Source: Streptomyces sp. NBC_01255
GTDB taxonomy: Bacteria; Actinomycetota; Actinomycetes; Streptomycetales; Streptomycetaceae
DNA: 64,000 bases
NCBI RefSeq assembly: GCF_036226445.1
Contig: NZ_CP108474.1
Span: 4,898,001-4,962,000, forward strand
Direction of reading: 5' to 3'
Below, one piece after another: positions 57,697-64,000 of the stretch. The notes beneath the pieces are model-generated. The model ran no database searches. It saw only the letters and a program-made list of their open reading frames with translations, and had not been told where the DNA came from. The stretch's first letter is position 1; every line of letters begins with the position of its first letter. The position numbers and the translations under genes were made by a program.

Positions 57697-58985
57697 GCCG
57701 TCACGGTAGGGCTCGGGGTGCCGTCGCCGGTGGCCGGAGTGGCGGTCGGTGCGGTGCGGTCCTCGTAGTCCTCGATCGGGACCGCGTTCGCCGCCGCCTG
57801 GATCCCGTCGCGGATCTTCTTCGCGATGAGGTTCTTCCAGGGCGTCCTCGGCAGGGTCCGCACCATGAGCATCCGCAGGGCGATCTTCCACTTCGAACCG
57901 ACGGTCATCTCCTTGACGAAGCCCTCGGCCATCTTCTGGTTCTGCTCCACGCCCGGCCGCATCCGCTCCTCGTAGCGGGCGAAGGCCACCGTGTGGTCGC
58001 CGCCCGCCCGGGCCAGCTCGCCCGCCAGGACGTACGCGCCGGTGAGGGCGAGGCCGGTGCCCTGGCCGGAGGCGGGGGAGGAGCAGTGGGCGGCGTCGCC
58101 GAGGAGGACGACGCGCCCGCGCGACCAGCGGTCCATCTCGACGAGGGCCATGGAGTCGAGGTAGAAGTCGTCGGCGTCGGCCGCGTGCTCCAGGAGCCGG
58201 GGGACCTCCCAGCCGTCCCCCGCGAAGGTGTCGGCGAGCAGCCGCTTCTGGTCGGTGACGTCCCGGAGGTCGTAGGGGACGTCCTCGGGCCCGGAGAAGA
58301 TGAACAGGTTCTTGGCGTCCGTCTCGCCCGAGGAGCTGTAGACGCAGAGGAGCTTCTTCGGGATGGCGTGGTACGTCTCCCAGCGGTCCAGGCCCAGGTG
58401 GTTGGGGGCGGTGAAGATGGAGATGTACGCGCCGAGGTGGCGCTTGAACCGCTCCTCCTCGCCGAAGGCCAGGCGCCGGGTGTTGGAGTGCAGCCCGTCG
58501 GCGCCGACGACGAGGTCGAAGCGGCGGACGGTGCCGCTCTCGAAGGTGACCGTGACCCCGTCGGCGTCCTCGTCCAGCGCGGCGATCGAGTCGTCGAAGA
58601 GGTACTCGACGTCGTCGCGGGTCCGGTCGTAGAGGATGCGGGCGAGGTCGCCGCGCATCAGCTCGTCGTCCTCCTCGACGCGTCCGCCGAAGATGTCGGC
58701 GGGCAGCTCGCCGATGGTGCGGCCGGCGTCGTCCACGTACGAACCGCCCCGCATGTCCGTGGACTTGGCGCGGATCTCGTCGAGGATGCCCATCCGCCGG
58801 CAGACCTCGATCGCGGTGCCGCGGATGTCGACCTTGTAGCCGCCGGTGCGGAGCTCGGGGGCGCGCTCGACGACGGTGGGGGCGAAGCCGTAGCGGTGCA
58901 GCCAGAGGGCGAGGGCGGGGCCGCCGATGGAGGCGCCGGAGATCAGGACGGTCCGGGCGGCGGTGTTCGTGGCCTGGTGCGTCAT
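57693..58985 (-). CDS. Class A FAD-dependent monooxygenase
   Basis: 430 aa. FAD motif VLISGASIGGPALALWLHRYG (14-34), the DG motif FDLVVGADGLHSNTRRLAFG and GDAAHCSSPASGQGTGLALTGAYVLAGEL, the second FAD loop. This is the p-hydroxybenzoate hydroxylase-type fold; related actinobacterial enzymes modify tetracycline- and rifampin-like aromatics, and others act in natural-product pathways. The substrate is not deducible. AAGGAG precedes ATG 58985. Direct repeats lie upstream. Coupled to the PdxH-like gene. Confidence 0.85.
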   Translation of the reverse strand: MTHQATNTAARTVLISGASIGGPALALWLHRYGFAPTVVERAPELRTGGYKVDIRGTAIEVCRRMGILDEIRAKSTDMRGGSYVDDAGRTIGELPADIFGGRVEEDDELMRGDLARILYDRTRDDVEYLFDDSIAALDEDADGVTVTFESGTVRRFDLVVGADGLHSNTRRLAFGEEERFKRHLGAYISIFTAPNHLGLDRWETYHAIPKKLLCVYSSSGETDAKNLFIFSGPEDVPYDLRDVTDQKRLLADTFAGDGWEVPRLLEHAADADDFYLDSMALVEMDRWSRGRVVLLGDAAHCSSPASGQGTGLALTGAYVLAGELARAGGDHTVAFARYEERMRPGVEQNQKMAEGFVKEMTVGSKWKIALRMLMVRTLPRTPWKNLIAKKIRDGIQAAANAVPIEDYEDRTAPTATPATGDGTPSPTVTA

Positions 58986-59036
58986 CGCAGGACTCCTTGT
59001 CGGGTGGTGCGGGCCTTCCCCTGCCCGCACCGATGA

Positions 59037-59078
59037 CTATACGGATGTCCTACACGGCTGTCTATGACGCTTGTATAG
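59037..59078. promoter_or_regulatory. Repeats upstream of the flavin monooxygenase gene
   Basis: ACGGATGTCCTA (59041) and ACGGCTGTCTA (59054) are 13-base-spaced direct repeats; CTATAC (59037-59042) and GTATAG (59073-59078) form a wide inverted repeat around them. They lie 52 bases or more before the ATG. Likely an operator for an unlinked regulator. Confidence 0.4.
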
Positions 59079-59104
59079 ATTCTTTGGGTGGAGTCGGAGC
59101 GCGG

Positions 59105-60268
59105 TCAGTCGCGGCCGAGCACCACCGTCCCCGAGGAGCAGAACCAGCCCCCCGTCCCCGAGGCCACCGCAAGGCGCGGGAGCGAGCCGTCCGCCCGCCG
59201 CACCTGGAGTCCGGGCGCCTCCCCGCGCAGCTGCCGCACCGCCTCCACCAGCAGGAACAGGCCCCGCATCCCGGGGTGGCAGGCCGAGAGCCCGCCGCCG
59301 TCCGTGTTCACCGGCAGCCGGCCCTTCTCCCCGAAGAACGCGCCGCCCTCGCCCTTCGCACAGAAGCCCAGGTCCTCCAGGGTCACCAGGGTCATGTAGG
59401 TGAAGGCGTCGTAGATCTCGGCGAGATCGACGTCGGCCGGGGTCACCCCCGCCCGCTCGAAGGCGAGCCGGCCGCTGACCGCCGCCGGGGAGACCGTGAA
59501 GTCCTCCCACTCCGACATCGTGGTGTGCGAGACGTGCTCGCCCGTGCCGAGGATCCAGACGGGGGTCGTCCGGCAGTCCTTGACGTACTCCTCGGCGACG
59601 AGCAGCACCGCGCAGCCGCCGTCGCTGCGCAGACAGCAGTGCAGCTTGGTGAACGGGTCCGCGATCATCGGCCCGTCCAGGACCTCGTCGACGGTGATCG
59701 GGTCGCGGAACATCGCCTCGGGGTTGAGTGCCGCGTTCGCCCGCGCCTCCACGGCGACCTCGGCGAGCTGCTCCAGGGTCGTCCCGTACTCGTGCATGTG
59801 GCGGCGGGCGGCCATCGCGTACTTGGCGATCAGGGTGTGCCCGTAAGGGACTTCGAACTGGAGCGGGCCGCGCGAGCCGAAGGAGAGGTTCGCGGTGCGG
59901 CGCCGGGCCTTGATGTCGGCGCGGGCGGTGGAGCCGTACACGAGCAGCACCGCGTTGGCGTGGCCGGCGGCTATGGCGTCGGCGGCGTGTGCGGCCATGA
60001 CCTCCCAGGTGGCGCCGCCGACGGTGGTCGAGTCCACCCAGCGGGGGCGCAGGCCCAGGTATTCGGCGACCTCGACCGGGGCGAGCGTGCCGAGCCCCGT
60101 CGAGGCGATGCCGTCGATCAGCGAGCGGTCGAGGCCGCTGTCCGCGAGGGCGCGCCGGGCGGCCTGGGCGTGGAGTGCGTACGGGGTGGCCTCGTCGACG
60201 CGGCCGCTGTCGGAGAGGGAGACGCCGACGACGGCGACGCGGCGGGGGCTGCGCGGAGTGGCGGGCAT
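59105..60268 (-). CDS. Thiolase-fold protein, Ltp2-like (lacks catalytic Cys)
   Basis: 387 aa. Two-lobe thiolase fold: RRVAVVGVSLSDSGRVDE, LIDGIASTGLG, WEVMAAHAADAIAAGHANAVLLVYGSTARAD and HPGMRGLFLLVEAVRQLRGEA. Where thiolases have the nucleophilic Cys, this protein has VDSTTVGGATWE (about residues 78-89) with no Cys. That and the retained CHPG loop match lipid-transfer-protein/aldolase members such as Ltp2, which act in steroid side-chain cleavage with a DUF35 partner; none is visible here. Divergent from an acyl-CoA dehydrogenase with operators between. Confidence 0.82.
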   Translation of the reverse strand: MPATPRSPRRVAVVGVSLSDSGRVDEATPYALHAQAARRALADSGLDRSLIDGIASTGLGTLAPVEVAEYLGLRPRWVDSTTVGGATWEVMAAHAADAIAAGHANAVLLVYGSTARADIKARRRTANLSFGSRGPLQFEVPYGHTLIAKYAMAARRHMHEYGTTLEQLAEVAVEARANAALNPEAMFRDPITVDEVLDGPMIADPFTKLHCCLRSDGGCAVLLVAEEYVKDCRTTPVWILGTGEHVSHTTMSEWEDFTVSPAAVSGRLAFERAGVTPADVDLAEIYDAFTYMTLVTLEDLGFCAKGEGGAFFGEKGRLPVNTDGGGLSACHPGMRGLFLLVEAVRQLRGEAPGLQVRRADGSLPRLAVASGTGGWFCSSGTVVLGRD

Positions 60269-60360
60269 GAATCTGACGGTACATCAGATTCGTCGAATCG
60301 GGACCGGCGTCTCTCTGGGCAACCGGCACCCCACCGCCCTAGCATGACGCACCGTCAGAT
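60269..60360. promoter_or_regulatory. Operator array between thiolase and dehydrogenase genes
   Basis: GAATCTGA-CGGTACA-TCAGATTC (60269-60291) and GATTCG-T-CGAATC (60287-60299) overlap; ACCGTCAGAT (60351-60360) is the exact reverse complement of ATCTGACGGT (60271-60280). This is a two-site layout typical of TetR repressors of acyl-CoA genes. The 62274 TetR gene's own promoter carries a CCGTCAG, so it is the likely regulator. Confidence 0.6.
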
Positions 60361-60374
60361 ACGGAGGGAGCTCC

Positions 60375-61685
60375 ATGGACGCCGCCGACACAGCAGCGGA
60401 CTCAGCCGCCCGCGCCACCGCGCCCGAGGTCGCGCTCGCAGTCGCGCTCACCGGGGAGCAGCAGAAATTCCGCCACACCCTGCGCGACCTGCTCGCCGAA
60501 CGGGCCGGACCGGGGGAGAACCGCGCCGCCACCCCCGAGGGATACGACACCGGGCTCTGGGCCCGGCTGTCCGACACCCTCGGCCTCGCCGGGCTCGCTC
60601 TCCCCGCGGAGTACGGAGGAGCCGGCCGCGGGCCTGCCGAACTCGCCCTCGCCTGCGAGGAGACCGGCCGCGCCCTCGCGCCCTCCCCGCTCCTCGCCAC
60701 CGCCGTGCTCACCGCCCCGCTGATCGCCGCCCTCGGCACCCCAGCCCAGCGCGCCGAGCTCCTTCCGCGCATCGCCGACGGGAGCCTGACCTGCGCACTC
60801 GCCGTCCCGGGCGGCTCCCTCGCGCTCGCCCTCGGCCTGACCGGTGACAACGCGGCGGAGCACTGGTCGGGCGGCGGCCGGGCCGGCGGGATCCAGGCGC
60901 GCGCAGTGGACGGGGGCGGGGCCGGGGCCGGGACCGGGGGCACGGGCTGGCGGCTGTACGGAGAGGCCGCCCAGGTCCTCGACGGACACACCGCGGACCT
61001 GCTGCTCGTCGCCGCCCACACCGGCGGCTTCGCCCGGAGCCGCACCCTTCTCTTCCTGGTGCGGGAACGGGAGGGCGGGACCCCCGGGGTCGTACGGACC
61101 CGGCGGACCGCCCTCGACCCCACCCGACCCCAGGCCGGCGTCGAACTCCGGGACGCCGAGGCCGAACTCCTCGGCGAGGAACCGGCCGACGTCCTCGGCG
61201 CGCTCGCCGCCACCGGCCGCACCGCCGCCGTGATGCTCGCCGCCGAGGCGGTCGGCGCGGCCGGCGCCGCGCTCGACCGGGCGCTCGCCCACCTCGGCTC
61301 GCGCGGACAGCCACAGGCACACGCACACGAACAGGCACACGCACACGAACAGGCACACGCACACGCACAGGCGCTGGCCGCCAAGGGCACCCTCGCCGAC
61401 CTCTACGTCCGGGTCGAGGCCGCCCGCTCCCTCACGTACTGCGCGGCCCGGGAGCCCGGGCCCGGGCCCGAGAGCGGGCCGCTCGCGCTCGCCCAGGCCC
61501 TGGAGGCACTGCGCGCCACGACGGGCGAGAGTGCCCGGCTCCACGGCGGCGACTCCGCCGAGGACCAGGAGGCACGGCTCTTCTTCCAGCGGGCCGCCTC
61601 CGACGAACTGCTCTTCGGGCCCGCCCGGCGCCTGCGCGCCCGGGCGGCGGAACGGACCGGACTCTTCGGAGAGGTGGCGGCGTAG
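60375..61685 (+). CDS. Acyl-CoA dehydrogenase with His-Ala repeat insertion
   Basis: 436 aa. N-terminal helical domain (FRHTLRDLLAERAG, LGLAGLALPAEYGGAGRGPAELALACEETGRALAPSPLLATAVLTAPLI), a middle β-domain without the usual TEPxxGSD sequence, and the C-terminal helical domain (AAVMLAAEAVGAAGAALDRALAHLGSR ... GTLADLYVRVEAARSL). Residues 314-331 are three AHAHEQ-type repeats sitting where acyl-CoA dehydrogenases carry the RxQFGxPIGxFQ FAD-contact motif. It may be a non-catalytic subunit of a heteromeric enzyme or a damaged gene. ATG 60375; ends just before the deazaflavin oxidoreductase gene. Confidence 0.8.
   Translation: MDAADTAADSAARATAPEVALAVALTGEQQKFRHTLRDLLAERAGPGENRAATPEGYDTGLWARLSDTLGLAGLALPAEYGGAGRGPAELALACEETGRALAPSPLLATAVLTAPLIAALGTPAQRAELLPRIADGSLTCALAVPGGSLALALGLTGDNAAEHWSGGGRAGGIQARAVDGGGAGAGTGGTGWRLYGEAAQVLDGHTADLLLVAAHTGGFARSRTLLFLVREREGGTPGVVRTRRTALDPTRPQAGVELRDAEAELLGEEPADVLGALAATGRTAAVMLAAEAVGAAGAALDRALAHLGSRGQPQAHAHEQAHAHEQAHAHAQALAAKGTLADLYVRVEAARSLTYCAAREPGPGPESGPLALAQALEALRATTGESARLHGGDSAEDQEARLFFQRAASDELLFGPARRLRARAAERTGLFGEVAA
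61314..61367. repeat. Three 18-bp CAGGCACACGCACACGAA tandem repeats in ORF
   Basis: Units at 61314, 61332 and 61350 (the third ends GCA). 18 bases keep the frame and encode Q-A-H-A-H-E. Inside the acyl-CoA dehydrogenase gene. Confidence 0.92.
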
Positions 61686-62156
61686 ATGCCCGTCGGCGTG
61701 AGACTGATGCAGAAGGTGTCCTCGACCAGGACGTTCGCCCGGATCGCCCCGCACGTCATCCCCGCGATGGACAAGACGGTGCACCGGCTGACCAGGGGAA
61801 AGGTGCTGCTCAGCGCCCGGATGCTGCCGGGGGTGGTCCTCACCGCCCGGGGCGCGAAGAGCGGGCAGCCGCGGGTGACGCCGCTCGCCTGCATGCCGGA
61901 GCCGGACGGCGGCTGGCTGCTCATCGGCTCCAACTTCGGCCGCCCGGGTCATCCCGCCTGGACGGCGAACCTCCTCGCCCATCCGGACGTCGAGGTCAAC
62001 TGGCGGGGCGAGGACATCCCCGTACGGGCGGAGCTCCTCGCGGGGGAGGCGCGGGCGGCGGCCTGGAAGTCGGCCCTCGTGTTCTGGCCGCCGTACGCCA
62101 CGTACCAGCAGCGGGTGGAGCGGGAGATCCGGCTCTTCCGGCTGACCCGGCGCTGA
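61686..62156 (+). CDS. F420/deazaflavin-dependent nitroreductase-family oxidoreductase
   Basis: 156 aa. DUF385/Ddn-type split barrel: MLPGVVLTARGAKSGQPRVTPLACMPEPDGGWLLIGSNFGRPGHPAWTANLLAHPDVEVNWRGEDIPVRAELL. The GSNFGRPGHPAW segment is the conserved cofactor site of actinobacterial F420-dependent reductases such as Mycobacterium Ddn. It starts directly after the dehydrogenase stop codon, so the two are co-translated. Together with the Ltp2-like thiolase it suggests catabolism of a hydrophobic ring or side chain. Confidence 0.85.
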   Translation: MPVGVRLMQKVSSTRTFARIAPHVIPAMDKTVHRLTRGKVLLSARMLPGVVLTARGAKSGQPRVTPLACMPEPDGGWLLIGSNFGRPGHPAWTANLLAHPDVEVNWRGEDIPVRAELLAGEARAAAWKSALVFWPPYATYQQRVEREIRLFRLTRR

Positions 62157-62175
62157 CCATCCGAGGGGGAAACGG

Positions 62176-62231
62176 CGACGCCGACGGCGGTTCCGCTCCG
62201 TGGGGGCGGAGCGGTACCGCCGTCGGCGTCG
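62176..62231. terminator. Long perfect hairpin between convergent genes
   Basis: CGACGCCGACGGCGGT (62176-62191) and CCGCTCC (62193-62199) pair with GGAGCGG (62208-62214) and ACCGCCGTCGGCGTCG (62216-62231), interrupted only by a T-T mismatch; eight-base loop. 23 paired bases make it the longest hairpin seen here. It separates the oxidoreductase and TetR stops. Confidence 0.88.
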
Positions 62232-62273
62232 ACGACAGGACGGGTGAAGGAGGGGAAGGGAGGGGGGTAGGGG

Positions 62274-62921
62274 CTATCTGGTCGGCTTCTTGCCGGTGAT
62301 GCCCAGGTGGACCAAGAGGGCGAGGTTCGGCTTGAGTTCGGCCTGCTTGACGCCCCAGGTCTGGAAGCCCTTCTGGTGGCCGGCGACCGAGGCCAGCATC
62401 GCCACCAGGGAGCCCGCCATGGCGGCAGGGTTGACGTCCTTGTCGACCTTGCCCTTGGCCTGGAGCTCCTTCACCGCGTCCGTGAGGGAGTTGGTGACCG
62501 AGTTCAGGATCTTCATGCGGATCTTGTAGAACCGCTTGTCGCCCTCGGCGGCACCGAGGTCGACGACCCGGAGGATCGCGTCGTGTTTGCGCCAGAAGTC
62601 CAGGAAGCCTTCGACGAGTTCCTCGGAGGTCTGCCAGCCGGCCTTGCCGACCCAGGAGCGGCCGGAGACCAGCTCGGTCAACCCGGCGCCCTCCTTGGCC
62701 ATTTCCTCCGCGATCTCGAGAACCGCACCCTCGACGTCCGGGAAGTACTGATAGAACGTCGCGGGTGAAGTACCCGCCTTCCGGGCCACGTCGATGACCT
62801 TGACGTCCCGGTACGGCGAGGAGCTGAGCATCTCACCGAGGCAGTCGAGCAGCTTCTGCCGCGTCGCCTGGCCGCGTCGTCCGGCCACGCGGCCGTCGAC
62901 GGTGCGTACTTGTCCTGTCAT
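62274..62921 (-). CDS. TetR family transcriptional regulator
   Basis: 215 aa. HTH: ATRQKLLDCLGEMLSSSPYRDVKVIDVARKAGTSPATFYQYFPDVEGAVLEIAEEM (~19-73). C-terminal domain: ELVEGFLDFWRKHDAILRVVDLGAAEGDKRFYKIRMKILNSVTNSLTDAVKEL and GVKQAELKPNLALLVHLGITGKKP. It is more lysine-rich and less Gly/Ala-biased than its neighbours. A CCGTCAG beside its ATG resembles the half-site of the operators at 60271-60360, so it may control the adjacent thiolase, dehydrogenase and oxidoreductase genes. Confidence 0.88.
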   Translation of the reverse strand: MTGQVRTVDGRVAGRRGQATRQKLLDCLGEMLSSSPYRDVKVIDVARKAGTSPATFYQYFPDVEGAVLEIAEEMAKEGAGLTELVSGRSWVGKAGWQTSEELVEGFLDFWRKHDAILRVVDLGAAEGDKRFYKIRMKILNSVTNSLTDAVKELQAKGKVDKDVNPAAMAGSLVAMLASVAGHQKGFQTWGVKQAELKPNLALLVHLGITGKKPTR

Positions 62922-63229
62922 GCCGTCAGCTTACCGAGGGGCGATCGGCGCGCGATTCGGCCGACTGCAAATGGGGTGCGGCCCGGTTCCGGGGGCGTTC
63001 CGGGAGGTGGGGGACGGTCCGGGGCTCGGGGTGTGGGGGCGGGTTCAAGCCAGGGTGAGGGAGCCGTCGGATCGGCCGGGGGCGCCCCGTACCCGAATAG
63101 GCTTATGAACAGCCTGTGGACAACTTCGGTGGACAACTCAAGCGCCCCAAGGGTTTCAGGCCCATAAATCGCCCACTTGTTCCTATATCGGGGTGTGCGG
63201 GTCCGACCACACCGTCATAGCGTGGACCC
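62922..63229. other. 308-bp gap with two DnaA boxes
   Basis: Divergent region between TetR and the VOC gene. The middle third is G-rich with no feature; the right part has two DnaA-type boxes and the -10-like TAGCGT before the VOC start. No open frame here looks coding. Confidence 0.5.
63115..63136. promoter_or_regulatory. Two DnaA boxes, 13 bp apart
   Basis: TGTGGACAA (63115-63123) is a perfect reverse complement of the TTGTCCACA box; GGTGGACAA (63128-63136) differs by one base. Same orientation, 13 bases apart. Two boxes alone are not an origin; they could titrate DnaA or tune a neighbouring gene. Confidence 0.55.
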
Positions 63230-64000
63230 ATGGCGCCACGTACTGAGGGCACCCCGTGCTGGGTGGACGCGCAGCTTCCCGATCTCGAAGCGGGCAAGCG
63301 CTTCTACGGCGAGCTCTTCGGCTGGACCTTCGACCCCGACCGCGACGAAGCCCTCCTCGACGGACGCCGGGTCGCCGGGCTCCTCCCCAAGCGGGACGGC
63401 CGCATGCCCACCACCTGGACCGTCTACCTCTTCACCGAGAACGCGGGCACCCTCGCCCAGCGGATCAAGGCCGCCGGCGGACAGATGGTCATGGAGCCCT
63501 ACCCCGTCGGCCCGTTCGGCGTCCTCGCGCTCGCCGCCGACCCCGGCGGCGCCGTCTTCGGACTCCGCCAGGCAGGCGACGACAACGGCTTCGAGAAGAC
63601 GAACGAACCGGGCGCCTTCTGCTGGATGGAGGTGTACACCCGCCGGCCGGACGCCGTCGACACCTTCTACGCCACCGTCTTCGGCTACCTCGGCCGCCAA
63701 GCCGACGCCGACGAGGAGGGCAGGGCGGCCGGCTTCGACTACCGCGTCTGGTCGCCCCCCGGCTCCCGGCCCGGCGACGACAGCGCCTTCGGCGGGCGGG
63801 CCGTCATCACCGACGACTTCCCCGCCGAGATGCCCGGCCACATCCTCGTCTACTTCGTCGTCGACGACTGCGACGAGGCCTGCGAGACCACCGTCCGGCT
63901 CGGCGGCCGGGTCGCCACCCCGCCCTTCGACACCCCGCACGGCCGCATCGCCGTCCTCCGCGACAACCAGGGCGCCCGCTTCGCGGTCCTCGCGGAACCC
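63230..64000 (+). CDS. VOC (glyoxalase/bleomycin-resistance) family protein, partial
   Basis: 257 codons visible, no stop; the gene runs off the right edge by probably only a few residues. Two VOC modules: PCWVDAQLPDLEAGKRFYGELFGWTFDPD ... FGVLALAADPGGAVFGLRQAG (~8-117) and GAFCWMEVYTRRPDAVDTFYATVFGYLGRQ ... GRIAVLRDNQGARFAVLAEP (~127-257). Such duplicated actinobacterial proteins (CFP32-like) act as metal-dependent lyases or ligand binders; the substrate is unknown. TAGCGT (63218-63223) six bases before ATG 63230 suggests a leaderless mRNA. Confidence 0.85.
   Translation, partial: MAPRTEGTPCWVDAQLPDLEAGKRFYGELFGWTFDPDRDEALLDGRRVAGLLPKRDGRMPTTWTVYLFTENAGTLAQRIKAAGGQMVMEPYPVGPFGVLALAADPGGAVFGLRQAGDDNGFEKTNEPGAFCWMEVYTRRPDAVDTFYATVFGYLGRQADADEEGRAAGFDYRVWSPPGSRPGDDSAFGGRAVITDDFPAEMPGHILVYFVVDDCDEACETTVRLGGRVATPPFDTPHGRIAVLRDNQGARFAVLAEP

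Noticed and set aside
62922..63229. Chromosomal origin (oriC)
   Set aside because: Only two DnaA boxes and no dnaA/dnaN genes; streptomycete origins have many boxes between those genes.

Overview
The window is about 72 % G+C with strong third-position G/C bias, GTG starts, ATGA/GTGA stop-start overlaps, twin-arginine and lipoprotein signals, futalosine-pathway menaquinone genes, System II cytochrome c maturation and an F420-type oxidoreductase. Together these point to the chromosome of a Streptomyces or a close relative. I see no rRNA, tRNA, CRISPR array, insertion sequence or integrase.

Layout. 1-8.6 kb: small metabolic and regulatory genes: a Mut7-C RNase cut by the window edge, a shortened NmrA-like protein, two GNATs, AraC and MerR regulators, a binding protein without signal peptide, and an APC/KimA-like permease. 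8.7-18 kb: conserved core with hemL, a histidine phosphatase, a Tat-lipoprotein deacetylase and the resA-ccdA-resB-ccsB cytochrome c operon. 18-21.9 kb: a membrane-anchored substrate-binding domain coupled to a STAND-like NTPase, next to a 32-codon membrane peptide and a TetR gene sharing CTAG-type operators. 22.5-31.8 kb: accessory genes including a ureohydrolase, a HEAT-like protein, an S41 protease, several lipoproteins, a GntR-cytosine deaminase fusion with two small companion genes, and an EamA/LysR pair.

31.9-51.3 kb: the menaquinone genes mqnL-mqnP and mqnM(ubiX)-lrp-mqnE, separated by about 14 kb holding a TetR gene and a cell-surface polysaccharide locus. That locus has three GT2 glycosyltransferases, a Wzx-type flippase, a NodB deacetylase, a GH16 hydrolase, an FAD oxidoreductase, a multispanning GT-C-like protein, an ATP-grasp ligase, an APH-type kinase and a FemAB/GNAT-like transferase. 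51.3-54 kb: a GNAT, a DUF4229 protein, and an SLC1 symporter preceded by a cysteine-rich leader peptide. 54-59 kb: TetR, acyl-CoA synthetase, DUF4242, PdxH-like oxidase and a class A flavin monooxygenase. 59-64 kb: a divergent Ltp2-like thiolase / acyl-CoA dehydrogenase / F420-type oxidoreductase group with strong operators and a TetR gene, then a VOC gene running off the end.

Points most worth a second look: the Cys leader and SLC1 symporter; the GntR-cytosine deaminase fusion; the STAND/binding-protein pair; a His-Ala repeat replacing a core motif of an acyl-CoA dehydrogenase; a stop codon inside minisatellite DNA just upstream of, and in frame with, hemL; and the polysaccharide locus lying between the menaquinone genes.
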